Below are positions 36,532 through 46,958 of a DNA stretch of 64,000 nt, in pieces. The notes under the pieces were generated by a model, which saw nothing but the letters and a program-made list of their open reading frames with translations, had not been told where the DNA came from and did no database searches. Source of the stretch: Roseibium aggregatum. GTDB lineage: Bacteria > Pseudomonadota > Alphaproteobacteria > Rhizobiales > Stappiaceae. The stretch is taken from positions 124,001-188,000 of the forward strand of contig NZ_JABFCZ010000009.1 of the NCBI RefSeq assembly GCF_014692675.1. Reading direction: 5' to 3'. Position 1 is the stretch's first letter. Each line of letters starts with the position of its first letter. A program made the translations under genes and the position numbers.

Positions 36532-37476
36532 TTAACGCCTCGCTTTCGCTTCCAGCACATCCCAGACCCGTGCGGCCACATCCGGCCCGCCGAGGTTCCG
36601 AATGGCGCGGATGCCGGTCGGGGCGGTGACGTTGATTTCCGTCAGCCAGCCGTCGATCACGTCGATCCCGACCAGGATCAGGCCCTTTTCCCGTAACGAG
36701 GGACCAAGCCTCTCGCAGATATGCCGCTCGCGGTCGGTCAGTTCGCTGTCCGTCGGCGCGCCGCCGCGGACCATGTTGGACCTGAGGTCGCCCTTGGCCG
36801 GAACGCGGTTGACTGCGCCGGCGAATTCGCCGTCGACAAGCAGGATGCGCTTGTCGCCATGCTTCACGTTCGGCAGGAACTGCTGGATCACCCAGGGTTC
36901 GCGGAAGGTGGCGGCGAAGAAATCGTAGAGCGAGCCGTAATTGAGGTCGTCGGCGGTAATCCGGAACACCGCGGCGCCGCCGTGACCGAACAGCGGTTTC
37001 ATGACGATGTCGCCGTATTCGGCGCGGAACAGGTCAATCTCCGCCTTGTCGCGGGTGATCAGCGTCGGCGGCATCAGGTCGGCGAATTCGGTGACGAACA
37101 GCTTTTCCGGCGCATTGCGGACTTCGACCGGGTCGTTGACCACCAGCGTCTGCGGATGGATTTTCTGCAGGATATGGGTCGCTGCGATATAGGCGAGGTC
37201 GAACGGCGGATCCTGGCGCATCAGCACCACATCCATTTCCGCCATATTGAAGCGCTCTCGTTCGCCGAGGGTGAAATGGCTGCCCTTCTCGTCGCGGACG
37301 GTTACGGGCTCCAGGGCGCAGAAGACGTCGTCGCCGATCATGGCCAGCCGGTCGGGCGTGTAGTGATAAAGCGCGTGGCCGCGGGCCTGGGCTTCCAGCA
37401 TCAGCGCAAACGCGCTGTCACCGGCAATATTGATCGAGGAAATATGGTCCATCTGGACCGCGACCTTGAGGGGCAT
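36532..37476 (-). CDS. gshB: Glutathione synthetase GshB
   Basis: ATP-grasp enzyme joining gamma-glutamylcysteine and glycine. About 314 residues from the ATG at 37474-37476 ([12 protein letters not shown]), which has a GGGAGA ribosome site; the longer open frame upstream is not family-like. Motifs: [17 protein letters not shown], the ATP-grasp KPLFGHGG and [12 protein letters not shown], and the C-terminal NVTAPTGIR. It lies downstream of yraN and rsmI in the same direction, a conserved string. Confidence 0.95.
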   Translation of the reverse strand: MPLKVAVQMDHISSINIAGDSAFALMLEAQARGHALYHYTPDRLAMIGDDVFCALEPVTVRDEKGSHFTLGERERFNMAEMDVVLMRQDPPFDLAYIAATHILQKIHPQTLVVNDPVEVRNAPEKLFVTEFADLMPPTLITRDKAEIDLFRAEYGDIVMKPLFGHGGAAVFRITADDLNYGSLYDFFAATFREPWVIQQFLPNVKHGDKRILLVDGEFAGAVNRVPAKGDLRSNMVRGGAPTDSELTDRERHICERLGPSLREKGLILVGIDVIDGWLTEINVTAPTGIRAIRNLGGPDVAARVWDVLEAKARR

Positions 37477-37591
37477 GAAGGTTTCTCCCGGCGGGCGCGC
37501 CTGATCGAGCGCATTGGGATGAGTGTCTGTTGTGGGCATGATATGCGTCTGCCCGGGCCATTTGTCCAGAAGCGCGACGCAAACAGAACGT

Positions 37592-37984
37592 TCAGCCAAA
37601 GGCCTCGAAAGCGTTGGCGATGCGTTCCGGCCATCGCCAGGGCCGGACGATCACCACATCGAAACGCAGCGTATAGAAACCGGCCTTGGGGTGCTCCGCC
37701 ACGAAGATCTTTGCCGCGTTCGCGATCCTGCGTTGGCTGGCGGGCGTGACGGCGTCGAGAGCGGCCTCCCGGGTTTTGCGCGCCTTGACCTCGATGAAGG
37801 CGATCGTCTTGCGCCGCTTGGCAATCAGATCGATCTCGCCGGACTTCGTCTTGTAGCGGCTTTTCAGGATGCGCCAGCCGGTGAGCCTCAAGGCCCAGGC
37901 GGCCCGGGTCTCGGCGGATAGACCCAGCGCATGGGCCCTGCGTCGTTTCTGCGGATCCTGACTGGGCTTTGTCCGGGTCCCCAC
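37592..37984 (-). CDS. YraN family (UPF0102) endonuclease-like protein
   Basis: 130 residues of the YraN/UPF0102 family with a restriction-endonuclease-like core: [11 protein letters not shown] and FIEVKAR carry the D and E-x-K residues. Its function is unclear, with links to DNA processing suggested by fold. It begins 2 bp after the rsmI stop and is followed by gshB after 115 bp. Start ATG at 37982-37984. Confidence 0.9.
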   Translation of the reverse strand: MGTRTKPSQDPQKRRRAHALGLSAETRAAWALRLTGWRILKSRYKTKSGEIDLIAKRRKTIAFIEVKARKTREAALDAVTPASQRRIANAAKIFVAEHPKAGFYTLRFDVVIVRPWRWPERIANAFEAFG

Positions 37985-37986
37985 GG

Positions 37987-38916
37987 TCAGTTTCCGTCCG
38001 ATTTCAGATCCAGCGCCAGCTTGTAGAGCGCGTTGCGGTCGAGCCCGGTCTGTTTCGCCACCTGTTTGGCGGCCGCACTCACCGGCATCTCCGTCAGCGC
38101 CTGGCGAAGCAGCTCTTCCGCGTCTTCCTCGCTGGCTTCCTGGCTGTCCTGCGGCGGGCCGACCAGAATGACGATTTCCCCCTTGGGCGGGTCGCCGGCG
38201 AATTTTTCTGCCAGTTCGGCAAGCGTTCCCCGCTCGAAGGTCTCGAACCGCTTGGTCAGTTCCCGGGCGACGACGGCTTCACGTGCCGGCCCCATGATCT
38301 CCGACATGGTGGCAAGCGTCGCCCCCAAGCGTCTGGGCGATTCGAACAGGATCACGGTTGCCGGAATGGCACCCAGTTCCGCCAGACGGGTTTTCTTCGG
38401 GCCGCCCTTTTGCGGCAGGAAGCCTGCAAACAGCACCGTGTCACTCGGAAGGCCGGAGCCGACGAGGCCGGCAAGCGGCGCAGAGGCTCCGGGGATCGGC
38501 ACGACCTTGTGACCGGCCTCCAGCACGTCCCGGACCAGCCTGTAGCCCGGATCGGAGACGAGCGGCGTGCCCGCATCGCTGACCAGGGCGACCGCCTCGC
38601 CCTTTTCAAGCGCGGCCAGGATCTTCGGACGTTGCTTGTCCGCATTGTGCTCGTGGTAGGGCATCAGCGGCGTCTTCAGGCCGAAACGATGGGTCAGGGT
38701 GCCCGTGGCGCGTGTGTCCTCGCAGGCGATTACGGCAGATGCAGCCAGGGTTTCCAGCGCACGCACGGTGATGTCGCCCAGGTTTCCGATGGGCGTGGCA
38801 ACGATATAGAGCCCGGCCTCCAGACGTGGCGCGCTGAAATCATGTTCGCCTATGATGAACCGCCGGGTGGCCGGCTGGTCGGTCCCGGCCCCAGTTCCGG
38901 CAATGCCTTTTGTCAT
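37987..38916 (-). CDS. rsmI: 16S rRNA 2'-O-methyltransferase RsmI
   Basis: Methylates the ribose of C1402 in 16S rRNA, with SAM. About 309 residues from the ATG at 38914-38916, which has an AGAGG ribosome site. Motifs of the tetrapyrrole-methylase-like fold: IVATPIGNLGDIT, VSDAGTPLVSDPG and LFAGFLPQK. A frame-open extension further upstream is unlikely to be translated. First gene of rsmI-yraN-gshB; divergent from the lipoprotein gene at 39126. Confidence 0.94.
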   Translation of the reverse strand: MTKGIAGTGAGTDQPATRRFIIGEHDFSAPRLEAGLYIVATPIGNLGDITVRALETLAASAVIACEDTRATGTLTHRFGLKTPLMPYHEHNADKQRPKILAALEKGEAVALVSDAGTPLVSDPGYRLVRDVLEAGHKVVPIPGASAPLAGLVGSGLPSDTVLFAGFLPQKGGPKKTRLAELGAIPATVILFESPRRLGATLATMSEIMGPAREAVVARELTKRFETFERGTLAELAEKFAGDPPKGEIVILVGPPQDSQEASEEDAEELLRQALTEMPVSAAAKQVAKQTGLDRNALYKLALDLKSDGN

Positions 38917-39125
38917 GCAGCCTCTCGATCCGCCGGCGGCTGCAGAAACCGCGTTGCAGCCAGCCGGAACCCTTGCGCTAATCGTGCCGGAGCGCCAATG
39001 CAAGTGCAAATCGGACCGAAGGTGCCCGGGCAGGATCAGGCTATGTGCCTAGAAATTACGGACTAAACTGGACAGCGGCCTGGTGAATCCGTAAGTGTTT
39101 ACCAACAAGCGGCGAGGAGGCTGAT

Positions 39126-40343
39126 TTGAATATCAAGCGGGTATTTCAGGTGAGAAAGCGCCCTAAAGCGATCGCTCGTGCCGGTATCATGCTGGCAGCG
39201 GCCTTCACGCTGGCCGGTTGCCAGGGGTCGAGCCTCGGATCCCTCCCCGGCTCGGCAATCACAACGGGTCAGGGCCCGGCCGTGAGCGGCGAAGTCATCG
39301 GGACCGGCTCCGTCCGCGTCGGGCTGCTGTTGCCGTTGAGTGCCGGCGGCGGCCAGTCGATCGGAACCGTCTTCCGCAATGCCGCCGAACTGGCCCTGGC
39401 CAATTTCCCCAATTCCGATATCCAGCTTCTCGTCAAGGATACGACGGGAACGGCGGAAGGCGGCCGTGCGGCGGCCCAGTCCGCCATTGCAGAAGGCGCC
39501 GAATTGATTCTCGGTCCCGTCTTTGCGCCAGCGGTTTCCGGCGCCGGGGCGGTGGCCCGGTCGTCCGGCATCCCGGTCGTCGCCTTTTCAACCGATGTGT
39601 CGGTCGCCTCCCGTGGCATTTATCTCTTGAGCTTCCTGCCCCAGGGCGATGTGTCCAGGATCATCGGCTATGCCGGAACCCAGGGCAAGCGGTCCTTTGC
39701 CGCGCTTATTCCGGACGACAGTTACGGCGCGGTGACCGAAGCCGCCTTCCGCCAGGAAGTCGGCCGGATCGGCGCCCGGATCGTCAGCATTCAGCGTTAC
39801 AAGCTGAACGGCTCGGATACGTCCGATCTGATTGCCAAGACGAATGCCATCGGCGATGCAATCGGCAAGATCGACAGCCTGTACATTCCGGCCGGAGGCG
39901 GTGTCGCGCCGCTGGTTGTGCAGACGCTGGCGCAAAAGGGGATCAAGACCGGAGCCGTCAAGATCCTCGGCAGCGGCCAGTGGGACGGGCCGAACATGAA
40001 GAACAATCCGATCATGGCCGGCAGCTGGTACCCGGGACCGGACGATACCGGTTTCAAGGCCTTTTCCGCCCGGTATCAGGCCGCTTACGGTTCGGCGCCG
40101 CCGCGCAATGCGACCCTTGCCTATGACGGCGTCACCCTGGCGGCGGGTCTGGTCCGTTCGGCCGGGCCGCAGCGCTTTTCGACACGCATTCTCACCAATC
40201 GTGACGGCTTTATCGGGATCGACGGCCTGTTCAGGTTCCGCCCCAACGGGGAGAACGAACGCGGATTGGCGGTTTATCAGCTGACCGGATCGGGCGTGCA
40301 GGTGATCTCGCCGGCGCCGCGCGATTTCCGCTCGGGAACCTGA
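39126..40343 (+). CDS. Penicillin-binding protein activator LpoA-like lipoprotein
   Basis: 405 residues of the LppC/LpoA family with a type I periplasmic-binding fold (VRVGLLLPLSAGG; ELILGPVFAPAVSGA). An N-terminal signal ends in the lipobox LAGC (cysteine near residue 32), so it is a lipoprotein, probably in the outer membrane, that may stimulate a peptidoglycan synthase. The start is a TTG at 39126 with a strong GAGGAGG ribosome site. It is divergent from rsmI-yraN-gshB, as commonly found. Confidence 0.88.
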   Translation: MNIKRVFQVRKRPKAIARAGIMLAAAFTLAGCQGSSLGSLPGSAITTGQGPAVSGEVIGTGSVRVGLLLPLSAGGGQSIGTVFRNAAELALANFPNSDIQLLVKDTTGTAEGGRAAAQSAIAEGAELILGPVFAPAVSGAGAVARSSGIPVVAFSTDVSVASRGIYLLSFLPQGDVSRIIGYAGTQGKRSFAALIPDDSYGAVTEAAFRQEVGRIGARIVSIQRYKLNGSDTSDLIAKTNAIGDAIGKIDSLYIPAGGGVAPLVVQTLAQKGIKTGAVKILGSGQWDGPNMKNNPIMAGSWYPGPDDTGFKAFSARYQAAYGSAPPRNATLAYDGVTLAAGLVRSAGPQRFSTRILTNRDGFIGIDGLFRFRPNGENERGLAVYQLTGSGVQVISPAPRDFRSGT

Positions 40344-40390
40344 TCCGTTTTTGCAACCCGCAACCCGGGTTGTCTTCTGGAGAAACGCGC

Positions 40391-41620
40391 ATGCTCGCGG
40401 ACAAGCGGATCGTCCTGATCATCAGCGGCGGAATTGCGGCTTACAAGGCGCTCGATCTGATCCGGCGGCTGCGGGAGCGCGGCGCGCAGGTCCGCCCGGT
40501 CATGACCCGCGGCGCCCGGGAATTCATCACGCCTCTGGCGGTCGGCGTCCTGGCGGCGGAAAAAGTCTACACCGATCTGTTCGACCGGGAGGCCGAACAG
40601 GATGTCGGCCATATCCGCCTCGCACGCGACAACGACCTGATCGTGATCGCGCCGGCAACGGCGGATCTCATGGCGAAGATGGCCCATGGCATTGCCGACG
40701 ATCTGGCCACCGCGGTCCTGCTGGCAACCGACAAGCCGGTTCTCGTGGCGCCGGCCATGAACCCGAAAATGTGGTCGCATCCGGCAACCCGGCGCAATGT
40801 CGCGACCCTGGAAGCCGACGGTCTGTATTTCGTCGGTCCTGGCAAGGGAGAAATGGCGGAAAGCGGCGAGGCAGGCGTCGGACGCATGGCCGAGCCGCTC
40901 GAAATCGCAGAGGCTGCGGAGGCCATTCTGTCTGGCAAGGACGTTCCCGCACCGGCCGAAAAGCCGCTCGTCGGACGCCATGTGGTGATCACCTCCGGAC
41001 CGACCCATGAGCCGATCGATCCGGTGCGCTATATCGCCAACCGGTCGTCGGGCAAGCAGGGGCATGCGATTGCCGCCGCTGCCGCCGCCGCCGGCGCCAG
41101 GGTCACGCTCGTTTCAGGGCCGGTGACCATTCCCGATCCGGAAGGGGTGAGCGTGGTCCATGTGGAAACCGCGTCAGAGATGCTGCAGGCGGTCAAGGCC
41201 GCCCTTCCCGCCGATGTGGCCATCATGGCTGCGGCGGTTGCCGACTGGCGGGTAGCCGGAGAAAGCAGCCAGAAGATCAAGAAGGAGGGGTCGGGCAAAC
41301 CGCCGGCCCTCGATCTGGTCGAGAACCCGGATATTCTGGCGACCGTCGGCCATGACGAAGCGCTGCGGCCGCCTCTCTTGATCGGGTTCGCCGCCGAAAC
41401 GCGGAACTTGATCGAAAACGCCCAGTCAAAACTGCAGCGCAAGAACGCCGACTGGATCGTCGCCAATGACGTCAGCCCGGAAACCGGCATCATGGGCGGG
41501 GATGCCAACACAGTGCGTATCGTGACCCGGCAGGGTGTCGAGGACTGGCCGGCCCTCGACAAGAAAGAAGTGGCAACCCGTCTCGTCGCCCGGATTGCCG
41601 GGCAACTGGCTGCCGAATAG
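40391..41620 (+). CDS. coaBC: Bifunctional phosphopantothenoylcysteine decarboxylase/phosphopantothenate-cysteine ligase CoaBC
   Basis: Two successive steps of coenzyme A synthesis. About 409 residues from the ATG at 40391 (MLADKRIVL), with a GGAGAA ribosome site; an in-frame GTG/ATG just upstream is less likely. The FMN flavoprotein half has ISGGIAAYKALDL and the PAMNPKMW motif; the ligase half has ITSGPTHEPIDPVRYI and the FAAETRN region. Convergent with the dioxygenase gene, 2 bp apart. Confidence 0.95.
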   Translation: MLADKRIVLIISGGIAAYKALDLIRRLRERGAQVRPVMTRGAREFITPLAVGVLAAEKVYTDLFDREAEQDVGHIRLARDNDLIVIAPATADLMAKMAHGIADDLATAVLLATDKPVLVAPAMNPKMWSHPATRRNVATLEADGLYFVGPGKGEMAESGEAGVGRMAEPLEIAEAAEAILSGKDVPAPAEKPLVGRHVVITSGPTHEPIDPVRYIANRSSGKQGHAIAAAAAAAGARVTLVSGPVTIPDPEGVSVVHVETASEMLQAVKAALPADVAIMAAAVADWRVAGESSQKIKKEGSGKPPALDLVENPDILATVGHDEALRPPLLIGFAAETRNLIENAQSKLQRKNADWIVANDVSPETGIMGGDANTVRIVTRQGVEDWPALDKKEVATRLVARIAGQLAAE

Positions 41621-41622
41621 GG

Positions 41623-42423
41623 TCAGGCCGCCTCGGCTGCAGGAAAGCTGTAGTAACTCATGCTGATCGAGCCGTGGGAATAGCTGCGGTGCAGGAGTTT
41701 GGCGGGCACATCCCGGCCGGCGGCGCCCATGGCGAAGAACAGTGGCAGCAGATGTTCCTCGGTCGGATGCGCCCGCCTGAATTCCGGCGCCTGGCTCAGG
41801 TCCGCGAACCAGGAAATATCTCCTTTACGCAGCCCGTCATCGATCCAGTCGTCAAAGGTCTTCGCCCACAGAGGTGCCGGCGCGCCTTCGCGATCGATCA
41901 GGCGCAGATTATGGGTCGTGCTTCCCGAACCGACGAGGAGGATTCCCTGTTCGGCGAGCGGAGCCAGACTGCGTCCGAGCGCATGCACGCTTTCCGGTGT
42001 GCTGCCATGGGGCAGGGAAAGCTCGACAACGGGCACGCTAAGCTTCGGATAGAGCAGCGAAAGCGGCACCCAGGCCCCGTGATCGAGACCCCAGGTCGTG
42101 TCTTCTGATGCGTCGATTCCCGCCGTCTGCAGCAGAGCCTCCACTTGCCCGACCAGTTCGGCGCTGGCTGCCGCCGGGTAGTTGATGTCGTAAAGCGGCT
42201 TGGGGAATCCATAAAAGTCATGGATGGTCTTCAACGGCCCCGGCGCGGACAGTTTCTGTCCGTCAGTCTCCCAGTGCGGAGACAGGATGACAATGCCTTT
42301 CGGCGCGGGAATTTTGTCGCCGAGTTCTTTCAGGAATCGCTGGGCCGGAATGTCGGTCAGAGCCAGCATCGGCGATCCGTGGGCAAGGAACAGGGGCGAG
42401 AGGGTTTCCGGTCCGGTGGTCAT
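41623..42423 (-). CDS. Class III extradiol ring-cleavage dioxygenase (DODA/LigB type)
   Basis: 266 residues of the YgiD/LigB family. Metal-ligand regions: FLAHGSPM near the N-terminus, SPHWE, and WGLDHGAW. Family members open catechol-like rings or make betalamic-like products, but the substrate here is unknown. ATG at 42421-42423. Single gene convergent with coaBC; the long gap upstream (42424-42665) contains the terminator of the ompA-like gene. Confidence 0.88.
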   Translation of the reverse strand: MTTGPETLSPLFLAHGSPMLALTDIPAQRFLKELGDKIPAPKGIVILSPHWETDGQKLSAPGPLKTIHDFYGFPKPLYDINYPAAASAELVGQVEALLQTAGIDASEDTTWGLDHGAWVPLSLLYPKLSVPVVELSLPHGSTPESVHALGRSLAPLAEQGILLVGSGSTTHNLRLIDREGAPAPLWAKTFDDWIDDGLRKGDISWFADLSQAPEFRRAHPTEEHLLPLFFAMGAAGRDVPAKLLHRSYSHGSISMSYYSFPAAEAA

Positions 42424-42611
42424 GGGCGTCTCCGGGATGCCTGCCGATCGTGACCGACAGGTTTCTTCTTGAACAATGATGTTTCGATTATCTCAAGAAT
42501 GGGTCCGGCACCCGTTCGGCGGAAGAGAACTAAATTTCAAAGGCCCGTTCGCTATTTTCGAACAATAGCAAGGATGGCTTTTAAAGCTTTGGTTTTTAGC
42601 GGAGAATCAGA

Positions 42612-42640
42612 AAATGCGCGGCTGTTCCTGCCGCGCATTT
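42612..42640 (-). terminator. Intrinsic terminator of the OmpA-family gene
   Basis: AAATGCGCGGC (42612-42622) and GCCGCGCATTT (42630-42640) form an 11-bp perfect stem with a 7-base loop, about 25 bases beyond the stop of the minus-strand OmpA-family gene, followed on that strand by TTTT. Confidence 0.85.
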
Positions 42641-42665
42641 CGCGAGTGACCTGTCCTGTCGGGCA

Positions 42666-43256
42666 TCAGTAACCGACGTTGATCAGCTGAACCCGGCGGT
42701 TGACCTCGCTGTCCGGATGGGCGGGGTCGCGCAACTGCTCCTCGCCCAGCCCGACGGCTTCGAGCATTTCCGGCGGAACCCGGAAGGTCGTGATCAGGGC
42801 ATCGCGGATGGCATCCGCCCGTCTCTGGGACAGTTTGAGATTGTATTCCCGGTCTCCCTTGGCGTCGGTGTGTCCGACGACGAAAAATTTCTGGCCCAGC
42901 AGATAAGGCGTGTGCAGGGCGTCGGCCATGATGCCGACGGTCTCATAGGATTCAGGACGGATGCGGGCGGAATCGAAATCGAAGGTGATTTCGACGACGA
43001 ACTGGCGCAATTGGGCGAGCTTTGCCGCGAGCGGAAGCGCCTGGGATGCATTGTCTCCCGGATATTTCTGGATGTTCTCCAGCGCCTGCTTGCGCAGTTC
43101 ATCGGTGCTGATGTCCACCTTGTTCTGGGCCCCTTGCAGGGACTGGATGATTTCATTGCGTGATAATTTGGTCTGGGCCGATGCGGGAACCTGCAGCAGG
43201 AGGGCGGCAACGCCGGCAGCGGCCAGGAAAGGCATGATTTTCATGACTTGCTCCAT
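42666..43256 (-). CDS. OmpA family outer-membrane/peptidoglycan-associated protein
   Basis: 196 residues: signal peptide ending near VPASAQ, an N-terminal helical part (SRNEIIQSLQGAQNKVDI) and a C-terminal OmpA-like peptidoglycan-binding domain (FDFDSARIRPESY to HTDAKGDREYNLKLSQRRADAI). No beta-barrel is present, so it is a periplasmic or outer-membrane-anchored cell-wall binder. It is 14 bp downstream of the cysteine-rich protein gene and in the same direction. Confidence 0.9.
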   Translation of the reverse strand: MEQVMKIMPFLAAAGVAALLLQVPASAQTKLSRNEIIQSLQGAQNKVDISTDELRKQALENIQKYPGDNASQALPLAAKLAQLRQFVVEITFDFDSARIRPESYETVGIMADALHTPYLLGQKFFVVGHTDAKGDREYNLKLSQRRADAIRDALITTFRVPPEMLEAVGLGEEQLRDPAHPDSEVNRRVQLINVGY

Positions 43257-43270
43257 GAATACTTGAAAAC

Positions 43271-43690
43271 TTACCGGTACCCGGCGAGATCAATGGCTTC
43301 GTTGCATTTGTCGCTGACGGTGCGCTGGGCTTTCAGAAGGCAGCGGAGAATGTAGCCGCTGCCTGCCTTGACGCCCTTGCATTTTTGCGCGGCGTCCCGG
43401 GCGCAGATTTTCGGGGCAGCCGCCTGCGCGGCAAAGCGGGCTTCGAGAAGGGCAGCCACTTTCACGCGGTCGGCATTGCACTGGGCCGAAATCTTTGACT
43501 GGTTCTTGTCTAGGCACTTGCCGATTTCGTTGTTGGCGAGATTGGCGCTCTTGCAGTAGGTCTCGATGTCCTTGCCGCAGCTTGCGCCCAGGATCTTGAT
43601 GGCATCGCCAAACCCGACCGTCTGTGCCGTGGCGGGCATCGCCAGCCCTATTGCAAAGGCGGTCGATAGTGCCAGAAACATTCCACGCAT
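43271..43690 (-). CDS. Secreted cysteine-rich repeat protein
   Basis: 139 residues from the ATG at 43688-43690, which has a GAGGGAGA ribosome site (a longer in-frame start is less likely). A signal peptide ends near PATAQT. The mature part has eight cysteines in two similar units (C-x7-C, then C, then C; the second begins [11 protein letters not shown]), resembling the cysteine-rich repeat seen in GLG1-like proteins. The cysteines are probably disulphide-bonded in the periplasm. It is the first gene of a two-gene unit with the OmpA-family protein. Function unknown. Confidence 0.82.
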   Translation of the reverse strand: MRGMFLALSTAFAIGLAMPATAQTVGFGDAIKILGASCGKDIETYCKSANLANNEIGKCLDKNQSKISAQCNADRVKVAALLEARFAAQAAAPKICARDAAQKCKGVKAGSGYILRCLLKAQRTVSDKCNEAIDLAGYR

Positions 43691-43862
43691 TGACGTCTCC
43701 CTCGGTTGCTTCAACGGCAGATTGCAGCTTTTCATCCAGGCTTGGTTGCCGCAAGGGAAATTTCGCCAGTTGTGGCTACCGAAGCGGGCAAACTTGACAA
43801 GTCGTCAACGAAACGTCTCAGTCCGGCAAAGCCTTTTCCTTCCTCTGACAACGGAAATTTCC

Positions 43863-44312
43863 ATGACCGCACGCCTTGAACTGAAACGCCTTGCCCATGG
43901 CGCCGACCTGCCGCTTCCGGCCTATCAATCGGATCTGGCCGCGGGTCTGGACCTGATGGCGGCGGTCGACGCGCCGCTGGTCCTGGAGCCGGGCAAGCGG
44001 GCGCTGGTGCCGACCGGGCTTGCGATGGCGATCCCCGCCGGGTTTGAAGGCCAGGTGCGGCCGCGGTCCGGACTGGCCGCAAAAAACGGGATTACCGTGC
44101 TCAACACACCGGGAACCATCGATGCCGACTACCGCGGCGAGGTGAAGGTCATCCTGATCAATCTCGGCGACGACGCCTTCACCATCGACCGCGGATCGCG
44201 GATCGCCCAACTCGTGATCGCGCCGATCCATCAGGCGGAAATCGTTGAAGTGGACGTCCTTTCGGAGACGGAGCGGGGCGTTGGCGGCTTCGGATCGACG
44301 GGTACGAAATGA
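43863..44312 (+). CDS. dut: Deoxyuridine 5'-triphosphate nucleotidohydrolase (dUTPase)
   Basis: Trimeric dUTPase that keeps uracil out of DNA and makes dUMP. About 149 residues from the ATG at 43863 ([10 protein letters not shown]), matching family length; the frame is open further upstream without family similarity. Motifs: [37 protein letters not shown] and the C-terminal arm [11 protein letters not shown]. Confidence 0.95.
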   Translation: MTARLELKRLAHGADLPLPAYQSDLAAGLDLMAAVDAPLVLEPGKRALVPTGLAMAIPAGFEGQVRPRSGLAAKNGITVLNTPGTIDADYRGEVKVILINLGDDAFTIDRGSRIAQLVIAPIHQAEIVEVDVLSETERGVGGFGSTGTK

Positions 44313-44454
44313 CGCTTGCGGGCGTAAATCGGATAATCGTTTTGTCGTCACGGCTACGAGATTGCCAATTGTATTCTTTTGCCCGGCCGCCGGGCTGGCT
44401 ATGATGGCTTCAGATACAAGTCAAAAAGGCTGAAAGCCGTTCAGGGAGATACTC

Positions 44455-45414
<960 letters not shown>

Positions 45415-45429
45415 GGGAAGCTTCCATCT

Positions 45430-45750
45430 CTACCGCACGACGACAGCCGTGCCGGTGGCGGTGACCATCAGCATCGAGCCGTTCTGGCCGACGGTTTCAT
45501 AGTCGAGATCGACGCCGATCACCGCATTGGCGCCCATGGACTGCGCCTGGGCTTGCATTTCGCTGATCGCGATCTGGCGGGCCCGGGCGAGTTCTTCCTC
45601 ATAAGCACCCGAGCGGCCGCCAACGATGTCGCGGATACCGGCAAAGAGATCCTTGAACAGATTGGCGCCGAGGATCGCCTCGCCGGTCACAAGGCCCTTG
45701 TAATCGGTAATGTCGCGGCCCTGGAGCGTGTTCGTCGTCGTGGTCAGCAT
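45430..45750 (-). CDS. YbjQ family (UPF0145) protein
   Basis: 106 residues from the ATG at 45748-45750 ([14 protein letters not shown]). Signature motifs of the YbjQ/heavy-metal-binding-like family: [41 protein letters not shown]. These form small homopentamers of unknown function. The longer upstream frame is unlikely. Convergent with cysK. Confidence 0.88.
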   Translation of the reverse strand: MLTTTTNTLQGRDITDYKGLVTGEAILGANLFKDLFAGIRDIVGGRSGAYEEELARARQIAISEMQAQAQSMGANAVIGVDLDYETVGQNGSMLMVTATGTAVVVR

Positions 45751-45843
45751 GCGTAGGTTCCTGTTTTCGGATCGTCTGTAAGTTTTTCGGACCTGAACAT
45801 GGGAATAGCCGTGCGCGGCCGCAAGCATCTGGCGGGAAGTCTG

Positions 45844-46806
45844 TCAGGCCTTTGAACGGTGATGCAGGATCCGCCCGAGGGTATTCATGAGGATCTGGGC
45901 GGCGAGAATGCTGGTCGAGCCGGTCGGGTCGTAATCCGGTGCAACCTCGACCAGGTCGAGCCCGACGATATCCCCGCGCCTGGCGAGACCGTCGATAAAT
46001 TCCAGGATCTCGTAATAGAGAAAGCCGCCGTGGCTCGGCGTGCCGGTCCCGGGCGCGATCGAAGGGTCGAAGGCGTCGATGTCGATGGTGAGATAGTAGC
46101 GGCTGCCGGCCGGTATCCGCGCCAGCATTCCGTCCACGCCGAGCTTGCGGAAGTGGCGCACCGACTGGATATCCGAGCCCATCTTCCGGGCGTCTTCATA
46201 GCCGTCGCGCGCTGTCGACGAGACGTTGCGGATGCCGATCTGGCTGAGCCCCGTCACATAGGGTTTTTCCGCCGCACGCCGCATCGGATTGCCGTGGCCG
46301 TAGCGCACGCCGTGACGTTCGTCGACGAAATCAAGATGGGCGTCGATCTGGACCACATGGATCGGACCCTGATCGTCAAAGGCGTTGATGCAGGGAATGT
46401 TGATCGAATGATCGCCGCCGAGCACCACCGGCAGCGCGCCGGCCGCGAGGATCTTGCGCACGCCTGTTTCAATATTGGCGTGGCTCCGGATCGTGTCGGT
46501 GTGGACGATGTCGGCATCGCCGATATCGACGATCCGGGTCGTCTCCGCAGGCAGATAGGTGATGTCGTCCTCGAAATCGTAGGCACCGGCATGGCCGAAG
46601 GAAAACAGCGTTGAGGCTTCCCGGATGCCGCGCGGCCCCATGCGGGCCCCTGAGCGCCACTGGGTGCCGAAATCAAACGGCGCGCCCATAACCGCCACAT
46701 CCGCGTCGATGGCGTCCCAGTCCGGCTGATAGGGGAATTTGCCGAACGTACAGATCCCGACAAAGGGCAGGTTCAGACGTCCCGATTCATATCCGTGCGA
46801 TGCCAA
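45844..46806 (-). CDS. speB: Agmatinase-type ureohydrolase
   Basis: Manganese enzyme of the ureohydrolase family, 320 residues, with VLGGDHSI, IDAHLDFVDE and TIDIDAFDPSIAPG. Sequence type is agmatinase (to putrescine and urea) or guanidinobutyrase; the substrate is not decidable by eye, so the symbol is provisional. It is the second ureohydrolase in the window, besides the arginase at 34.0 kb. The ATG is at 46804-46806. Downstream is the ybjQ-like gene, 93 bp away. Confidence 0.88.
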   Translation of the reverse strand: MASHGYESGRLNLPFVGICTFGKFPYQPDWDAIDADVAVMGAPFDFGTQWRSGARMGPRGIREASTLFSFGHAGAYDFEDDITYLPAETTRIVDIGDADIVHTDTIRSHANIETGVRKILAAGALPVVLGGDHSINIPCINAFDDQGPIHVVQIDAHLDFVDERHGVRYGHGNPMRRAAEKPYVTGLSQIGIRNVSSTARDGYEDARKMGSDIQSVRHFRKLGVDGMLARIPAGSRYYLTIDIDAFDPSIAPGTGTPSHGGFLYYEILEFIDGLARRGDIVGLDLVEVAPDYDPTGSTSILAAQILMNTLGRILHHRSKA

Positions 46807-46905
46807 GGTCTTGTCTCCGTTCGTGTGGTCCGGAACCTGAGCTTAAGCCGCGGACGGCCGGAATTTCACCCCTAAATTCAAACTCTTCGGAGAGGACAAA
46901 AGAAA

Positions 46906-46931
46906 ACGCCCGGCTTGTCCGGCCGGGCGTT
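46906..46931 (-). terminator. Intrinsic terminator of trpS
   Basis: AACGCCCGGC (46906-46915) pairs with GCCGGGCGTT (46922-46931). On the minus strand it follows the trpS stop by about 27 bases and is followed by TTCTTTTG, a U-rich run. Confidence 0.85.
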
Positions 46932-46935
46932 CTGT

Positions 46936-46951
46936 CGTTTCACGTGAATCC
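46936..46951. other. Weak parS-like site between trpS and its terminator
   Basis: CGTTTCACGTGAATCC keeps the core TTTCACGTGA of parS and shares the AATC variant with the site at 2019, but has three mismatches to the full consensus. It lies about 40 kb from the candidate oriC, intergenic. Could be a third, weaker ParB site. Confidence 0.4.
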
Positions 46952-46958
46952 GGACCGT

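Noticed and set aside
38284-38289. CACGTG core inside rsmI, as another parS site
   Set aside because: Only the central six to eight bases match; flanks differ from the consensus. The same holds for the core near 48188 in murJ and near 59511.
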